Positions 34,103-43,344 of a DNA stretch of 64,000 nt are shown here, piece after piece. The number at the start of each line of letters is the position of its first letter. Position 1 is the first letter of the stretch. A program made the position numbers and the translations under genes. The stretch is from Marinimicrobium koreense (GTDB taxonomy: Bacteria; Pseudomonadota; Gammaproteobacteria; Pseudomonadales; Cellvibrionaceae), in the NCBI RefSeq assembly GCF_003762925.1, contig NZ_RJUK01000001.1, positions 1,798,001 to 1,862,000 of the forward strand. The letters are read 5' to 3'. Under the pieces are notes generated by a model that was not told the origin of the DNA, made no database searches, and worked only from the letters and a program-made list of their open reading frames with translations.

Positions 34103-36394
34103 ATGCAGACGAAATTGACGGCGGTTGAACTGATCAAGCGTTTCCAACGATTGTTCACCGACCTGAACCACAAACAAATCGCCGAACGTCTAGTAAAGCT
34201 GGTCATGGCCAAGCCTGCGGTGAGCCGGGCCGCGCTGATCATAGAGCGGGACCGACGACTCTTCGTCGAATCCATCGCCCGCCTGAACGCCCAGAAACAG
34301 CCCGAAATCGATACCGTCGCCACCGCCCTTAACAAGCTCCGAGGCTTTCCCCACAACCAGATCGAGCGCGTCTTTGCCGAGGGACAGCCCATTGCCCTGG
34401 ACAGCAGCGCCATTGTCCGCCTGGGTCACGACATCACCCCCAAGGGCACCCGCTCCGCTTATCTCTACCCCATTTTCGAGCACGACAAGCCCATCGCCGC
34501 CTTCTATCTGGAAAGCCAGGACGATCTGCCCGCCCTGGAGCGCAGCGTTCAGGAGCTGGATACCGTATGGGCCTTCAGCGGCCTGCTGGCCCGACAGATC
34601 ATCGAAATGTGGCGCCACGACGAGCAGAGCGAGCGCCACCGCCTGGCCGAGCAGGCCCTCTGGGCCAGCGAGACCTACCTGCACGCCATTCTGCACCACT
34701 CTCCGGCCCTGATTTCGGTCAAGGACCTGAACGGCAATGTGGTACTCGCCAGTGAGCACTACAAGCAGCTGCAGAACGTGGACGAGCAGGGGTTTGTCGG
34801 CAAGAACGTCTTCGACGTCTACCCCAAGGAAGTGGCTCAGGCACTCTGGGATATTGACCTGGCCACCCAGGACAAGCAGCAGACCTTCGAGACCGAACTG
34901 GAGCTGATGCACAAGGACGGCAGCCTGCACACCTATCTGATGGTGAAGTTCCCCCTCAGAAACCCGAATAACGATGTGTTCGGTGTCTGTACCATCTGCA
35001 CCGACATCTCCGAGCGCAAGCTGGCGGAAAATGCTCTGCGCGAGCAACAGTCGCGCCTGAACTACATGGCCTTCCACGATTCGCTCACCGCCCTGCCCAA
35101 CCGCTCCCTGTTTTACGACCGCATCTATCACGGCCTGGCCCGAGCCCAACGCAGCAACAGCAAACTGGCGTTGATGTTGCTGGATATCGACCGGTTCAAG
35201 AACATCAACGACAGCCTCGGACACGACTCCGGGGACCTGCTGCTCAAAGCCATCGCCATGCGCCTGAACGAAGGCGTGCGCGACATGGATACCGTCGCCC
35301 GTCTGGGCGGCGATGAGTTCGTGGTGGTGCTCGAGGGCGTGCACGACATGGAAGATGTGGTGTTCATCGCCAACAAGCTGCTGGTGACTCTGGCCCGGCC
35401 GCTGGAGATTGCCGGTCACGAGATCACCACCACCGTGAGTATCGGGGTGAGTGTCTACCCGGATGACGGCACCGATACCGACGAGCTGCTCAAGAACGCC
35501 GACATCGCCATGTACAAGGCGAAAGAAGCCGGCAAAAACAACTGTCAGTTTTACGCCAAGGGCATGAGCGCCACGGCGGTCAACTACCTGCTACTGGAAA
35601 ACGATCTGCGCCGGGCGGTGGAGCAGGAGCAGCTGATTCTGCACTATCAGCCCCAGATCGATCTGAAAACCGGCGAGCTGATGGGTGTGGAGGCGCTGGT
35701 GCGCTGGCAACACCCGGAACGCGGTCTGGTCTCCCCGGCTCATTTCATTCCCCTGGCCGAGGAAACCGGCCTGATCGCGCCCATTGGCGAGTGGGTGCTG
35801 CGCCAGGCCTGCTATCAGCAGAAACGCTGGTTGGACTCGGGCAAGAAAGTGGGCCGCATGGCGGTGAACCTGTCACCGCGCCAGTTCCGCCAGCGTAATT
35901 TCCCGGAGAAGGTGGAAAGCATTCTGCGGGAGACCGGCTTACCAGCGGAGTATCTGGAACTGGAGATCACCGAGAGCTGTGCCATGGAGCACGCGGGTGA
36001 GACCATCAATCAGCTCAAGCAGCTCAATCAAATGGGGCTGTATCTGGCGATTGATGATTTCGGCACCGGCTATTCGTCCCTGGCGTACCTGAAGCGCTTC
36101 CCGATTCAGAAGCTGAAGATCGACAGCAGTTTTATTCACGATATTCAGAGCGACCCGAACGATGCGGCCATTGCCAAGTCGATCATTGGTCTGGCGCACA
36201 ACATGCAGCTGTCGGTGGTGGCAGAGGGGGTGGAGAAGCCCGCTCAGTCGGATTGGCTGTGTGATGAGGGCTGCGATCAGGGCCAGGGCTTCCTGTTCTC
36301 CAAGCCTCTCACCGCCCGGCAGTTCGAGGCACGCTTTGTGGGAAAGCACTTCGCCTTTGACGGCAATGTGGTGAAGTTGAACGCGTTGGCGTGA
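34103..36394 (+). CDS. GAF-PAS-GGDEF-EAL cyclic di-GMP signalling protein
   Basis: A 763-residue soluble signalling protein. The N-terminal 180 residues resemble a GAF-like sensor (AALIIERDRRLFVESIA, AYLYPIFEHDKPIAAFYLES). A PAS domain follows (about 195-305; SPALISVKDLNGNVVLASEHYKQ, ending TDISERKLAENAL), then GGDEF (about 320-485, with intact LGGDEFVVVLEG and DIDRFKNINDSLGHDSGD) and EAL (about 505-750, with EALVRWQHP, ITESCAMEH, IDDFGTGYSSL and VVAEGVE). Both output motifs are intact, so it could make or degrade c-di-GMP. There are no membrane segments, so the signal is cytoplasmic. Net activity cannot be told. Confidence 0.93.
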   Translation: MQTKLTAVELIKRFQRLFTDLNHKQIAERLVKLVMAKPAVSRAALIIERDRRLFVESIARLNAQKQPEIDTVATALNKLRGFPHNQIERVFAEGQPIALDSSAIVRLGHDITPKGTRSAYLYPIFEHDKPIAAFYLESQDDLPALERSVQELDTVWAFSGLLARQIIEMWRHDEQSERHRLAEQALWASETYLHAILHHSPALISVKDLNGNVVLASEHYKQLQNVDEQGFVGKNVFDVYPKEVAQALWDIDLATQDKQQTFETELELMHKDGSLHTYLMVKFPLRNPNNDVFGVCTICTDISERKLAENALREQQSRLNYMAFHDSLTALPNRSLFYDRIYHGLARAQRSNSKLALMLLDIDRFKNINDSLGHDSGDLLLKAIAMRLNEGVRDMDTVARLGGDEFVVVLEGVHDMEDVVFIANKLLVTLARPLEIAGHEITTTVSIGVSVYPDDGTDTDELLKNADIAMYKAKEAGKNNCQFYAKGMSATAVNYLLLENDLRRAVEQEQLILHYQPQIDLKTGELMGVEALVRWQHPERGLVSPAHFIPLAEETGLIAPIGEWVLRQACYQQKRWLDSGKKVGRMAVNLSPRQFRQRNFPEKVESILRETGLPAEYLELEITESCAMEHAGETINQLKQLNQMGLYLAIDDFGTGYSSLAYLKRFPIQKLKIDSSFIHDIQSDPNDAAIAKSIIGLAHNMQLSVVAEGVEKPAQSDWLCDEGCDQGQGFLFSKPLTARQFEARFVGKHFAFDGNVVKLNALA

Positions 36395-36402
36395 TTTAGC
36401 GG

Positions 36403-36507
36403 TTGGGTAACGGCGGATGCGCTTCGCTTATCCGCCCTACGGCCGAGCGCAGCGGTATAAATGCGCGTAGGGCGGATAAGCGCGAAGCGCGCATCCGCCG
36501 TTCCCAA
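36403..36507. repeat. Cruciform-like inverted pair of REP hairpins
   Basis: GGCGGATGCGCTTCGCTTATCCGCC (split: GGCGGATGC at 36412, TTATCCGCC ending 36436) and its reversed partner (36471-36499) with TTGGG/CCCAA ends form a 105-bp inverted repeat. It fills the gap between two convergent genes and probably acts as a bidirectional terminator. Confidence 0.8.
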
Positions 36508-36509
36508 AC

Positions 36510-37622
36510 TCAGTTTTCCAACGAATCATCCCATCCGATAAAGAACGGTTCTTCTTCCTGATCACTGAAATGCTCGTGGAAGCCCTGCACCTCGGAGGCG
36601 ACCTTGCCGGTGCGGCGATGGAAATTCGCCAGGTGGTACAGCGCCTCGCCCTCGTGGACCAGCGGCAGGTGGGTCATGCCGATCACGATGGCCTCGGCGG
36701 GTGCCAGCACCGGGGATTCATTCAGCCCCAACGGGTCCGCGATCATCCCCAGCACATCGCCCTTCTTGACCCGCGCCCCCAACTGCACCCGCGAGCGCAT
36801 CACACCACTGGTGGGCGCGCGCAGCCAGCGGCTGTCTGAGGCGACCACGGCCTGGGGGATTTTGGCCGGGCGTTTGCGCTGGGGCAGCATTTTCAGCTCG
36901 CGCATGACATTGATGATACCCCGGGCACCGGCACGGATGCTCAGCTCATCGAAGCGCAGAGCCTCCCCGGCTTCATACAACAACAGGGGAATGCCCATAT
37001 CAGAGGCCGCCTCGCGCATTGAGCCGTCCCGCAGCTTGGCATCGAGCACTACCGGCACACCGAACTGCATGGCCAGATTGCGCGTCTCGTCCGAGCTCAG
37101 GTCGGCGCGAATTTGGGGCAGGTTACTGCGATGGCGGGCGCCGGTGTGCAGGTCGATACCGTGGGTGCAGTTTTTCAGGATATCGCCCACGAAAGTATTC
37201 GCCACCCGCCCCGCCAGGGAGCCCCGCTCACTGCCCGGAAAACTGCGATTCAGGTCCCGGCCGTCGGGCAGGTAGCGGGACTGGTTCAGAAAGCCGTGCA
37301 CGTTGACCACGGGAATCGCGATCAGGGTACCGCGCAACTGGTTGAGCTGTTTGTAGTTGAGAAGCCGACGGATGATGTCCACACCATTGAGTTCATCGCC
37401 GTGAATGGCGGCGCTGACAAACAGGCAGGGACCGGGCCGGCGACCGTTGATGACGTGTACTGTCATCTCCACATCCGAGTGGGTGTACATGGCGGCCAGG
37501 GGGATATCCACCGACGTACGCTCCCCCGGGGCCACCTTGACGCCACCAATGTCCAGGGTGCGGTTTTTTTCCCGGGCGCGTCGGCCCGGGTCGGTTTTGG
37601 CGGCGGGTGAGGAGTTGGCCAT
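36510..37622 (-). CDS. Succinylglutamate desuccinylase/aspartoacylase-family zinc hydrolase
   Basis: A 370-residue M14-like metallo-hydrolase (COG3608 type). Zinc ligands fit SAAIHGDELNGVD (His and Glu) and GIDLHTGARHRSNLPQIRA (His). PVVNVHGFLNQSRYLPDGRDLNRSFPG is the family's substrate-Arg stretch. A C-terminal beta domain (about 275-350) contains LGARVKKGDVLGMIADPLG, like a biotinyl-type fold. It starts 5 bp after rimK, so it is part of that operon. Relatives cleave N-acyl amino acids; next to an amino-acid ligase, it may trim or recycle glutamyl products. That is inference. Confidence 0.85.
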   Translation of the reverse strand: MANSSPAAKTDPGRRAREKNRTLDIGGVKVAPGERTSVDIPLAAMYTHSDVEMTVHVINGRRPGPCLFVSAAIHGDELNGVDIIRRLLNYKQLNQLRGTLIAIPVVNVHGFLNQSRYLPDGRDLNRSFPGSERGSLAGRVANTFVGDILKNCTHGIDLHTGARHRSNLPQIRADLSSDETRNLAMQFGVPVVLDAKLRDGSMREAASDMGIPLLLYEAGEALRFDELSIRAGARGIINVMRELKMLPQRKRPAKIPQAVVASDSRWLRAPTSGVMRSRVQLGARVKKGDVLGMIADPLGLNESPVLAPAEAIVIGMTHLPLVHEGEALYHLANFHRRTGKVASEVQGFHEHFSDQEEEPFFIGWDDSLEN

Positions 37623-37627
37623 AGACG

Positions 37628-38536
37628 TTACCCTTTACCGCCCCGGGTGCGGGTTTTGTTGGGCTTGGCGTTTTCCTCGACAAACTTGATGATCGCACCG
37701 GCCACATCTTTGTGCGTGGCCCCTTCTATACCTTCCAGACCCGGCGAAGAGTTCACCTCCATCAGCAGCGGGCCCCGGCTCGAGCGCAGCAGGTCAACAC
37801 CGGCGATGGACAGCCCCATGGTCTGGGCGGCTTTGACCGCCGTCTGGCGCTCGGAGGGCGTCAGCTTGACCAGTTGAGCGCTACCGCCTCGGTGCAGGTT
37901 GGAGCGGAACTCCCCTTCCATGGCGGTGCGCTGCATGGCCGCCACCACCTTGGTGCCGATCACCAGGGCGCGGATATCGCTGCCCCCGGCTTCCTTGATG
38001 AACTCCTGCACCAGAAACTCGGCGCGCAGTTCGCGGAAGGCCTCAATCACACTCTCCGCCGCCTTGGCGGTTTCCGCCAGCACCACGCCACGGCCCTGGG
38101 TGCCTTCACACAGCTTGACCACCAGCGGCGCGCCGCCCACCAGCTTGATCAGGTCTTTGGTGTTGTGCACGTGGTAGGCGAAGCTGGTGCGCGGCATGCC
38201 CAGCCCTTTGCGGGAAAACAGCTGCATGGCCCGCAGCTTGTCCCGGGAGCGCCCCAGCGCGACCGACTCGGTCAGGCAGTAGACGCCCATCATTTCAAAC
38301 TGACGGATCACCGCCAGGCCGTAGTGGGTCACCGAAGCGCCAATACGGGGGATGACCGCGTCGAACCCTTCGAGCTTCTCGCCGATGTACCAGATACTCG
38401 GGTTGGAGGGGGTGATATCCATGTAACACTTGAGGATATCCAGTACCCGCACCTCGTGGCCGCGTTCCTCGGCGGCTTCAATCAGACGTCGTGTGGAGTA
38501 CAGTCGACGGTTGCGCGACAGAATGGCAATTTTCAT
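37628..38536 (-). CDS. rimK: RimK: ribosomal protein S6 glutamate ligase
   Basis: A 302-residue ATP-grasp ligase that adds glutamate residues to the C terminus of ribosomal protein S6. The start [18 protein letters not shown], the segment [18 protein letters not shown]-grasp motifs ([40 protein letters not shown]) and the metal-binding [17 protein letters not shown] match RimK closely. It is flanked upstream by a RimB-like protease gene (20 bp gap) and downstream by an aspartoacylase-like hydrolase, forming a three-gene cassette. Confidence 0.95.
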   Translation of the reverse strand: MKIAILSRNRRLYSTRRLIEAAEERGHEVRVLDILKCYMDITPSNPSIWYIGEKLEGFDAVIPRIGASVTHYGLAVIRQFEMMGVYCLTESVALGRSRDKLRAMQLFSRKGLGMPRTSFAYHVHNTKDLIKLVGGAPLVVKLCEGTQGRGVVLAETAKAAESVIEAFRELRAEFLVQEFIKEAGGSDIRALVIGTKVVAAMQRTAMEGEFRSNLHRGGSAQLVKLTPSERQTAVKAAQTMGLSIAGVDLLRSSRGPLLMEVNSSPGLEGIEGATHKDVAGAIIKFVEENAKPNKTRTRGGKG

Positions 38537-38556
38537 AGACGGTCCAAAGGCTCAAA

Positions 38557-39027
38557 TCAGGATAGGTTCAGTTCACCGGGGGGCTGGAATTTGGAGCCCC
38601 CCAGCAGAAAGGATTGGTCGCTATCGACCAGAAAGCGCGGCTTGAGCGCGCCGCGCCCTAGCAGCATTCGAAACAGCATATTCTCCCGGTCGGTCAGGGT
38701 CACCTCGGCATCAAACGCCTGATCCCCAAGCACCATAGTGGTGGCGATGACGTAGCGCATTTCGGCGTGACCGCCGGAGTCCGTGACCCGGCGCTGGTCA
38801 ATCACCGGTGCCTCGCACTCGATCTGCACCTCGGTATCCTTCTGGCGAGGGTGTAACCCGAAGCGCACCCAGGGGCGACCATCCAGCTCAAAGGGCTCCA
38901 CAAAGTAGGCGTGCAGCGCACTGGTGCGCGCTCCTGTGTCGATTTTTGCCTTGATTTCGGCCTGGCCCAGGGCGGGCATCCGCACCCATTCGCGCCAGCC
39001 GATCACGGTCTTGTCCTGGATATCCAC
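38557..39027 (-). CDS. RimB-like retropepsin-family protease
   Basis: A 156-residue protein of the former DUF785 family (annotated as ATP-dependent zinc protease, structurally retropepsin-like). The active-site segment is IKAKIDTGARTSALHA, and the C-terminal half contains MLLGRGALKPRFLVDSDQSFLLG. I chose the GTG at 39027, with GAGG at a 6-nt spacing; another in-frame GTG at 39039 has a poorer site. In Pseudomonas RimB trims S6 glutamate tails and works with RimK in control of the ribosome. The same pairing here suggests a similar role. Confidence 0.87.
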   Translation of the reverse strand: MDIQDKTVIGWREWVRMPALGQAEIKAKIDTGARTSALHAYFVEPFELDGRPWVRFGLHPRQKDTEVQIECEAPVIDQRRVTDSGGHAEMRYVIATTMVLGDQAFDAEVTLTDRENMLFRMLLGRGALKPRFLVDSDQSFLLGGSKFQPPGELNLS

Positions 39028-39208
39028 TGATTTCCTCACTGCTCACTCAGGATCAGAAAAATTAGGGATGACGGCAAATTTTTTTTGCTTTGCCATCGGC
39101 ACTCCCCGTGGTAAATAGCGCCACATGGCCTGGTGGTTAGCGGCATGAACCAACTGGCTCATGACACAACCCGCTTGTGCATTGTCATTTCTTACGCTGG
39201 AGATGTCC

Positions 39209-39421
39209 ATGGCTGTGAACATTGATCATTCCGATGACGATACCGACTACATCAACGATATGCCCACCGAGGCCGAGAACGACGAGGAGCCGGTGAAACT
39301 GACAGGCCGCGAGGCCAACCAACATATTCTGGATATGCGCCGGAAGATCGAAGACCGGTTGGAACGGCGTCGGCTGAAGGAAGAGCTGGGCTGTGACGAT
39401 CTATGGGAACTCGATTTCTAA
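39209..39421 (+). CDS. Small PA3496-like protein
   Basis: A 70-residue acidic protein resembling the PA3496 family: an acidic N-terminal part (DHSDDDTDYINDMPTEAENDEE) and a helical C-terminal part (ILDMRRKIEDRLERRRLKEEL) ending CDDLWELDF. The start at 39209 follows GGAGATGTCC; an ATG six bases upstream has no proper site. Its stop overlaps that of the convergent LysR gene by 4 bp, as PA3496 also neighbours a LysR gene, to my recollection. The function is not established. Confidence 0.75.
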   Translation: MAVNIDHSDDDTDYINDMPTEAENDEEPVKLTGREANQHILDMRRKIEDRLERRRLKEELGCDDLWELDF

Positions 39422-40269
39422 GAGGATTGAGAGGGCGATAGCGCATCGCCCTCGACCAACACATCCAGCACTCGCTGCACACTGGGGCTGAACTCCTGCT
39501 CCGGTCGAAACGCCGCGTACAGGGGCCGGGTAAACTCGGGCGCCCCCCTTACCGGATACACCCCCTCGCCAGCCAACTCTTCCGGTAAGTAAGCGCTTGC
39601 CTTTCGCTCGCGAAAAGTCGCCAGCGCCACACTGGCCTGGTTGGTATGCAGGCTGGCCGTCACCTCGCCAAAGCGCTTCGCCTGAAACAGGGCAAAGGCC
39701 GCGCCCCAGTCCACCGAAACATACCCGTCGGCCAGTGCAGCCTTCACATCCAGATCCGGCTGACTGCTGAACAGAGCCAGGCGCACCTGACCAATACGGC
39801 GGGACTTCAGGGCGCCATCGCCCGGTAGGTCGTACAACAATGCAAGATCCAACTGCTCGGCCGACAACCGGTCGAGCAGCTCGTCGGGCGACCAGGCTTC
39901 GGCGCGCAAGGTCATATCGGGTAGTTCCCGCTGCAGGCGGGCGGGCAGGCCCGCGAGCAAGAACTGCCAGAGCCCCGGCGTGGCACCGAGGCGAAGGTGG
40001 CGGTCGGGTTCGGCCTCCCGGGCCAGCTCGCGTCGAGTGTCCGCCCAGGCCTCCAGCAGGTGGTGGGCGTGCGGCAACAGCCGCTCCCCTTCTGCGGTCA
40101 TCTGGATATTGCCCCGGGTGCGGAAAAACAGCGTGACCCCCAGGGTCTGCTCCAGCTGACGAATACGGGCACTGACCGCCGCGGGCGTAATAAACAGTTT
40201 ATCCGCAGCACGCCCGAAGTGTCGGGTCTGGGTCACCTCCAGAAAGGTTCTGAGCAATTCAATATCCAC
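39418..40269 (-). CDS. LysR-family transcriptional regulator (HdfR-like)
   Basis: A 283-residue regulator with an N-terminal winged helix-turn-helix (MDIELLRTFLEVTQTRHFGRAADKLFITPAAVSARIRQLE) and a C-terminal effector domain beginning LRLGATPGLWQFLL. The Phe-Gly-Arg-Ala in the helix-turn-helix, instead of the common SxAA, resembles HdfR-type members. The target is unknown; autoregulation from the 130-bp upstream gap is likely for the family. Confidence 0.9.
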   Translation of the reverse strand: MDIELLRTFLEVTQTRHFGRAADKLFITPAAVSARIRQLEQTLGVTLFFRTRGNIQMTAEGERLLPHAHHLLEAWADTRRELAREAEPDRHLRLGATPGLWQFLLAGLPARLQRELPDMTLRAEAWSPDELLDRLSAEQLDLALLYDLPGDGALKSRRIGQVRLALFSSQPDLDVKAALADGYVSVDWGAAFALFQAKRFGEVTASLHTNQASVALATFRERKASAYLPEELAGEGVYPVRGAPEFTRPLYAAFRPEQEFSPSVQRVLDVLVEGDALSPSQSS

Positions 40270-40347
40270 GGTCGCCCCCGGTCAGTGGTGTAGGGGAAAT
40301 CTATCGGGGCGTTCTCACAAGTGCAAGGGAAACCCGACCTTCAGACA

Positions 40348-40377
40348 CAAAAAAACCCGGCCAGGCCGGGTTTTTTT
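40348..40377. terminator. Bidirectional intrinsic terminator
   Basis: ACCCGGCC-A-GGCCGGGT with a run of A before and seven T after (40355-40371 stem). It lies just past the end of the minus-strand porin gene, which it terminates. Confidence 0.9.
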
Positions 40378-40399
40378 GACATCACCATCGTTTCTGTTT

Positions 40400-41107
40400 T
40401 TAGAAACGAACGGCACCGCCAATGGTGAAGACATTGCCAGCCGCATCGGAGTCGGTGAACGACAGACGACCGCTGATTTCGTTGGTGAAGAACTTTTCAG
40501 TGCGCAAGGTAAACTGATCATCACCCAAAAAGTCCGTATAACCGGCACCGACACTCCAAGTACGATCGAAATAGAAATCGGCACCCAGAGACAGGATATC
40601 ATCATCGAAATCAGTATCCTGATACGTCCCTTCCAGGTTGACGAAGTTACCGCCACCCAGGCTGGTCACGTATTTGGCACTGATGTTGGCATCGTAGCCA
40701 TCCTCAGAGAATTCTGTAGTAACCAACAGACCGTCGACCGGTGTCAGGCCCAGAGTGGCATAAGCGGTGGTTTCATCACCGGCCGCATTATCAACGCGGG
40801 TCACACGACCACCCACGTAAAACATGGTATCGGGAACATACAGTTCACCGCCCACGGTCAACGCATCAAAATCGTCATCCGCTGCAGCATAGACATTGGA
40901 AGAGCGCTCAAGGAAAGCGGCTTCCGCCAGCGGGTGATTGCGAGTCTGTACCGGAGAGAAGTGGAACTCGCCATACATGCCAAAAACGCCATCGCCGTTC
41001 TCGACATCAGTGTAACTAGCGCCGACTTCGGCTTGATAGCTGTTTGCCATCGCCAGGCCGGACGTCAGGGAAAAAGCGGTTGCCAGTGCCAGAGATTTGA
41101 TTTTCAT
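40400..41107 (-). CDS. Putative outer-membrane beta-barrel porin
   Basis: A 235-residue exported protein with a signal peptide ending GLAMANSY, followed by alternating hydrophobic/polar beta-strands (YQAEVGASYTDV, MFYVGGRVTRV, DANISAKYVT, FVNLEGTYQDTDFDDD, TWSVGAGYTDF, ISGRLSFTDSD) and a C-terminal strand ending in Phe (FTIGGAVRF), the sorting signal for BAM. The start at 41107 is supported by AGGAG. It is a single-gene unit with its own terminator. The substrate is unknown. Confidence 0.82.
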   Translation of the reverse strand: MKIKSLALATAFSLTSGLAMANSYQAEVGASYTDVENGDGVFGMYGEFHFSPVQTRNHPLAEAAFLERSSNVYAAADDDFDALTVGGELYVPDTMFYVGGRVTRVDNAAGDETTAYATLGLTPVDGLLVTTEFSEDGYDANISAKYVTSLGGGNFVNLEGTYQDTDFDDDILSLGADFYFDRTWSVGAGYTDFLGDDQFTLRTEKFFTNEISGRLSFTDSDAAGNVFTIGGAVRF

Positions 41108-41226
41108 GAGTGCTCCTTTTGTGTACATCAATTGTCCAATCAGAAACGCATCGGGCGATGCGCGGGACGCATTCTAATTGGCGGCGCTCAGTTTGTCACA
41201 CTCCCTGTGCAATTTTGGTGCACAGT

Positions 41227-42051
41227 TCACAAATTCTTTAACAGCGAGCAATCACAACGAAAAGTTTTCTGATCTTCCAAACGAATCGCGGTCAGCGAAC
41301 CGCCCCAGACACAACCGGTATCCAGTGCGAACACATTGGGTGCGTCGGCCTTGCCTTCCAGGGCTGCCCAGTGACCGAACAGAATCCGTTCGTTGCGACA
41401 CTTGTGTTTCGGGTGTGCAAACCAGGGAGCGAATCCGGGCGGATGAGAACCCGCCTCCCCCTTGTTATTCAAGTCCAGATCACCGTCGGCCGTGCAAAAA
41501 CGCATGCGGGTGAAATAGTTGGTGATCATCCGCAGCCGATCCATACCATACAGCTTATGCTTCCATTGACTCGGTTCGTTGCCGTACATATGGGCCAGAA
41601 AGTCATCCAACTGACTACTCTGCAGAACCGCTTCAACTTCACGCGCGTGGGCCTTGGCCCGCTCAAGATGCCACTGTGGAGGAATGCCGGCATGAGTCAT
41701 AACGAAATTCAATGTCGGATCGTGATGCAGCAACGGCATGTGACGCAGCCACTCGATCCATTCCGGATGCTCGTCGTGGCCGAGAATATCTTCGAGGGTA
41801 TCTTTATTGTTCGGGGCGCGATGTCCTCGCGCCACCGCAATCAGGTGCAGATCGTGATTGCCCAGCACCACCGTCAGGCGGTCGCGCATCTGGTACAGAA
41901 AGCGCAGGGTTTCCTGCGAGCTCGGACCGCGGTTGATCAGATCGCCGGCAATCCACAACCGGTCTTCGGCGGGATCGAAGTTGACCTGATCCAACAACTG
42001 TCTCAACGGACCCAGACAGCCCTGAATGTCCCCGATGGCATAGGTACTCAT
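41227..42051 (-). CDS. apaH: Symmetrical bis(5'-nucleosyl)-tetraphosphatase
   Basis: A 274-residue metallophosphatase that splits Ap4A into two ADP. Catalytic motifs are GDIQGCLGPL, GDLINRGPSS, VLGNHDLHLIA and MTHAGIPPQW. It lies downstream of apaG (11 bp gap) at the end of the lptD-surA-pdxA-rsmA-apaG-apaH run, the classical order in gammaproteobacteria. ApaH also removes Np4 caps from RNA under stress. Confidence 0.97.
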   Translation of the reverse strand: MSTYAIGDIQGCLGPLRQLLDQVNFDPAEDRLWIAGDLINRGPSSQETLRFLYQMRDRLTVVLGNHDLHLIAVARGHRAPNNKDTLEDILGHDEHPEWIEWLRHMPLLHHDPTLNFVMTHAGIPPQWHLERAKAHAREVEAVLQSSQLDDFLAHMYGNEPSQWKHKLYGMDRLRMITNYFTRMRFCTADGDLDLNNKGEAGSHPPGFAPWFAHPKHKCRNERILFGHWAALEGKADAPNVFALDTGCVWGGSLTAIRLEDQKTFRCDCSLLKNL

Positions 42052-42062
42052 GAACGCTCCGG

Positions 42063-42434
42063 TCAGTGAATCGCGTGGGGCGGTACCAGTGCGAAGGCAG
42101 GGATGGGCACATCAAACAGTTGGCCATCCTCGGTCTTCATCTGGTAGCTGCCCTCCATGATACCGGTCTCGGTATCCAGAATCACACCGCTGGTGTAAGT
42201 AAAGCGTTTGCCGGGCGGCAGGTGTGGCTGTTCACCGACCACCCCGATGCCACGCACTTCCTGTTTCTTTTCGTCGGCATCGCGTATGACCCAGTGCCGA
42301 CCGATCAGTTGCGCAGGCACATCACCCTGATTGTCGATGGTGATGGTATAGGCGTACACGAAGCGGTGTTCAGCGGGTTGGGACTGCTGTTCAATGTAGG
42401 CGGGTTTTACGGATACCCGAATGTTGTGCGTCAT
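42063..42434 (-). CDS. apaG: ApaG/CorD-family protein
   Basis: A 123-residue beta-sandwich protein of the ApaG (DUF525) family, marked by YAYTITIDNQGDVPAQL, RHWVIRDADEKKQEVRGIGVVGEQP and PGKRFTYTSGVILDTETGIMEGSYQM. Its molecular function is not established; mutants in other species show cobalt and magnesium phenotypes. It sits between rsmA and apaH. Confidence 0.96.
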   Translation of the reverse strand: MTHNIRVSVKPAYIEQQSQPAEHRFVYAYTITIDNQGDVPAQLIGRHWVIRDADEKKQEVRGIGVVGEQPHLPPGKRFTYTSGVILDTETGIMEGSYQMKTEDGQLFDVPIPAFALVPPHAIH

Positions 42435-42510
42435 AGGACCAGGCCACTCCAGAGTGCGGGCTCGCCAGGGCGACGCCCTTGAAGGCGGAAACTGCGTCTT
42501 ACTGTGGGGG

Positions 42511-43344
42511 CTAAGACGCCGAATTCAAGGTGTCGATGGCGTTGGCCAGGCGAACGTAGTCTTCCAGTGACAGGGCTTCCGGACGCAAACTGGCATCCAC
42601 CGGCAGCTGGTCCAACTGCTCAGGCTCCACCAGATTCTTCAGCGCGTTACGCAGGGTTTTGCGCCGCTGCTGAAAGGCGACATTGACCAGTTGGGAGAGG
42701 GTCTTCCGGTTGGTGGCGGTAAACGGGCGCCGGGCGTGGGGAGTCAGCCGAACGACGGCGGAGTCCACTTTCGGCGCCGGGTCGAAAGCACCGGGCGGTA
42801 CTTCAAACAACGGTTCGACCTGGCAGTCGTACTGCACCATGATGCCCAGTCGGCCATAGGCTTTTTCACCCGGGCCGGCAGCCATTCGCTTGACCACCTC
42901 TTTCTGCAACATGAAGTGCATGTCTTTCACTTGCCCGGCGTAGCTGAGCAGATGGAAAATCAACGGCGTGGAAATATTGTACGGCAGATTGCCGACAATT
43001 CTCAGCGACTGCTCGTCATTCATCAAGGTAGTGAAATCAAACTTCAGCGCGTCGGCCTGGAACAGCTCAAAATCCGGGTGCTTTTCAAACTGCACTTTCA
43101 GCCAGGGCACCAGGTCCCGGTCCAACTCAATGACCCGTAAATGTTCGGCCTTGTCCGCCAGGCGCGCGGTCAGCGCGCCTTTACCGGGGCCAATTTCCAC
43201 CAGCAGCTCGCCGGGTTGAGGGTTGATGGCCCCAACGATGCGATCGATGACGTTGCCATCCACCAGAAAATTCTGACCGAACCGTTTGCGGGCGCGGTGG
43301 GGGGCCTCGCCGTTGCCCATGCGTTGCTTGCCCGGCCGACTCAT
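42511..43344 (-). CDS. rsmA: 16S rRNA dimethyladenosine transferase
   Basis: A 277-residue SAM-dependent methyltransferase (KsgA) that dimethylates A1518 and A1519 of 16S rRNA late in 30S assembly. Marks are [28 protein letters not shown] (SAM-binding), [10 protein letters not shown] and the catalytic [11 protein letters not shown]. Its ATG overlaps the pdxA stop by 4 bp, so the two are co-translated. Confidence 0.97.
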   Translation of the reverse strand: MSRPGKQRMGNGEAPHRARKRFGQNFLVDGNVIDRIVGAINPQPGELLVEIGPGKGALTARLADKAEHLRVIELDRDLVPWLKVQFEKHPDFELFQADALKFDFTTLMNDEQSLRIVGNLPYNISTPLIFHLLSYAGQVKDMHFMLQKEVVKRMAAGPGEKAYGRLGIMVQYDCQVEPLFEVPPGAFDPAPKVDSAVVRLTPHARRPFTATNRKTLSQLVNVAFQQRRKTLRNALKNLVEPEQLDQLPVDASLRPEALSLEDYVRLANAIDTLNSAS

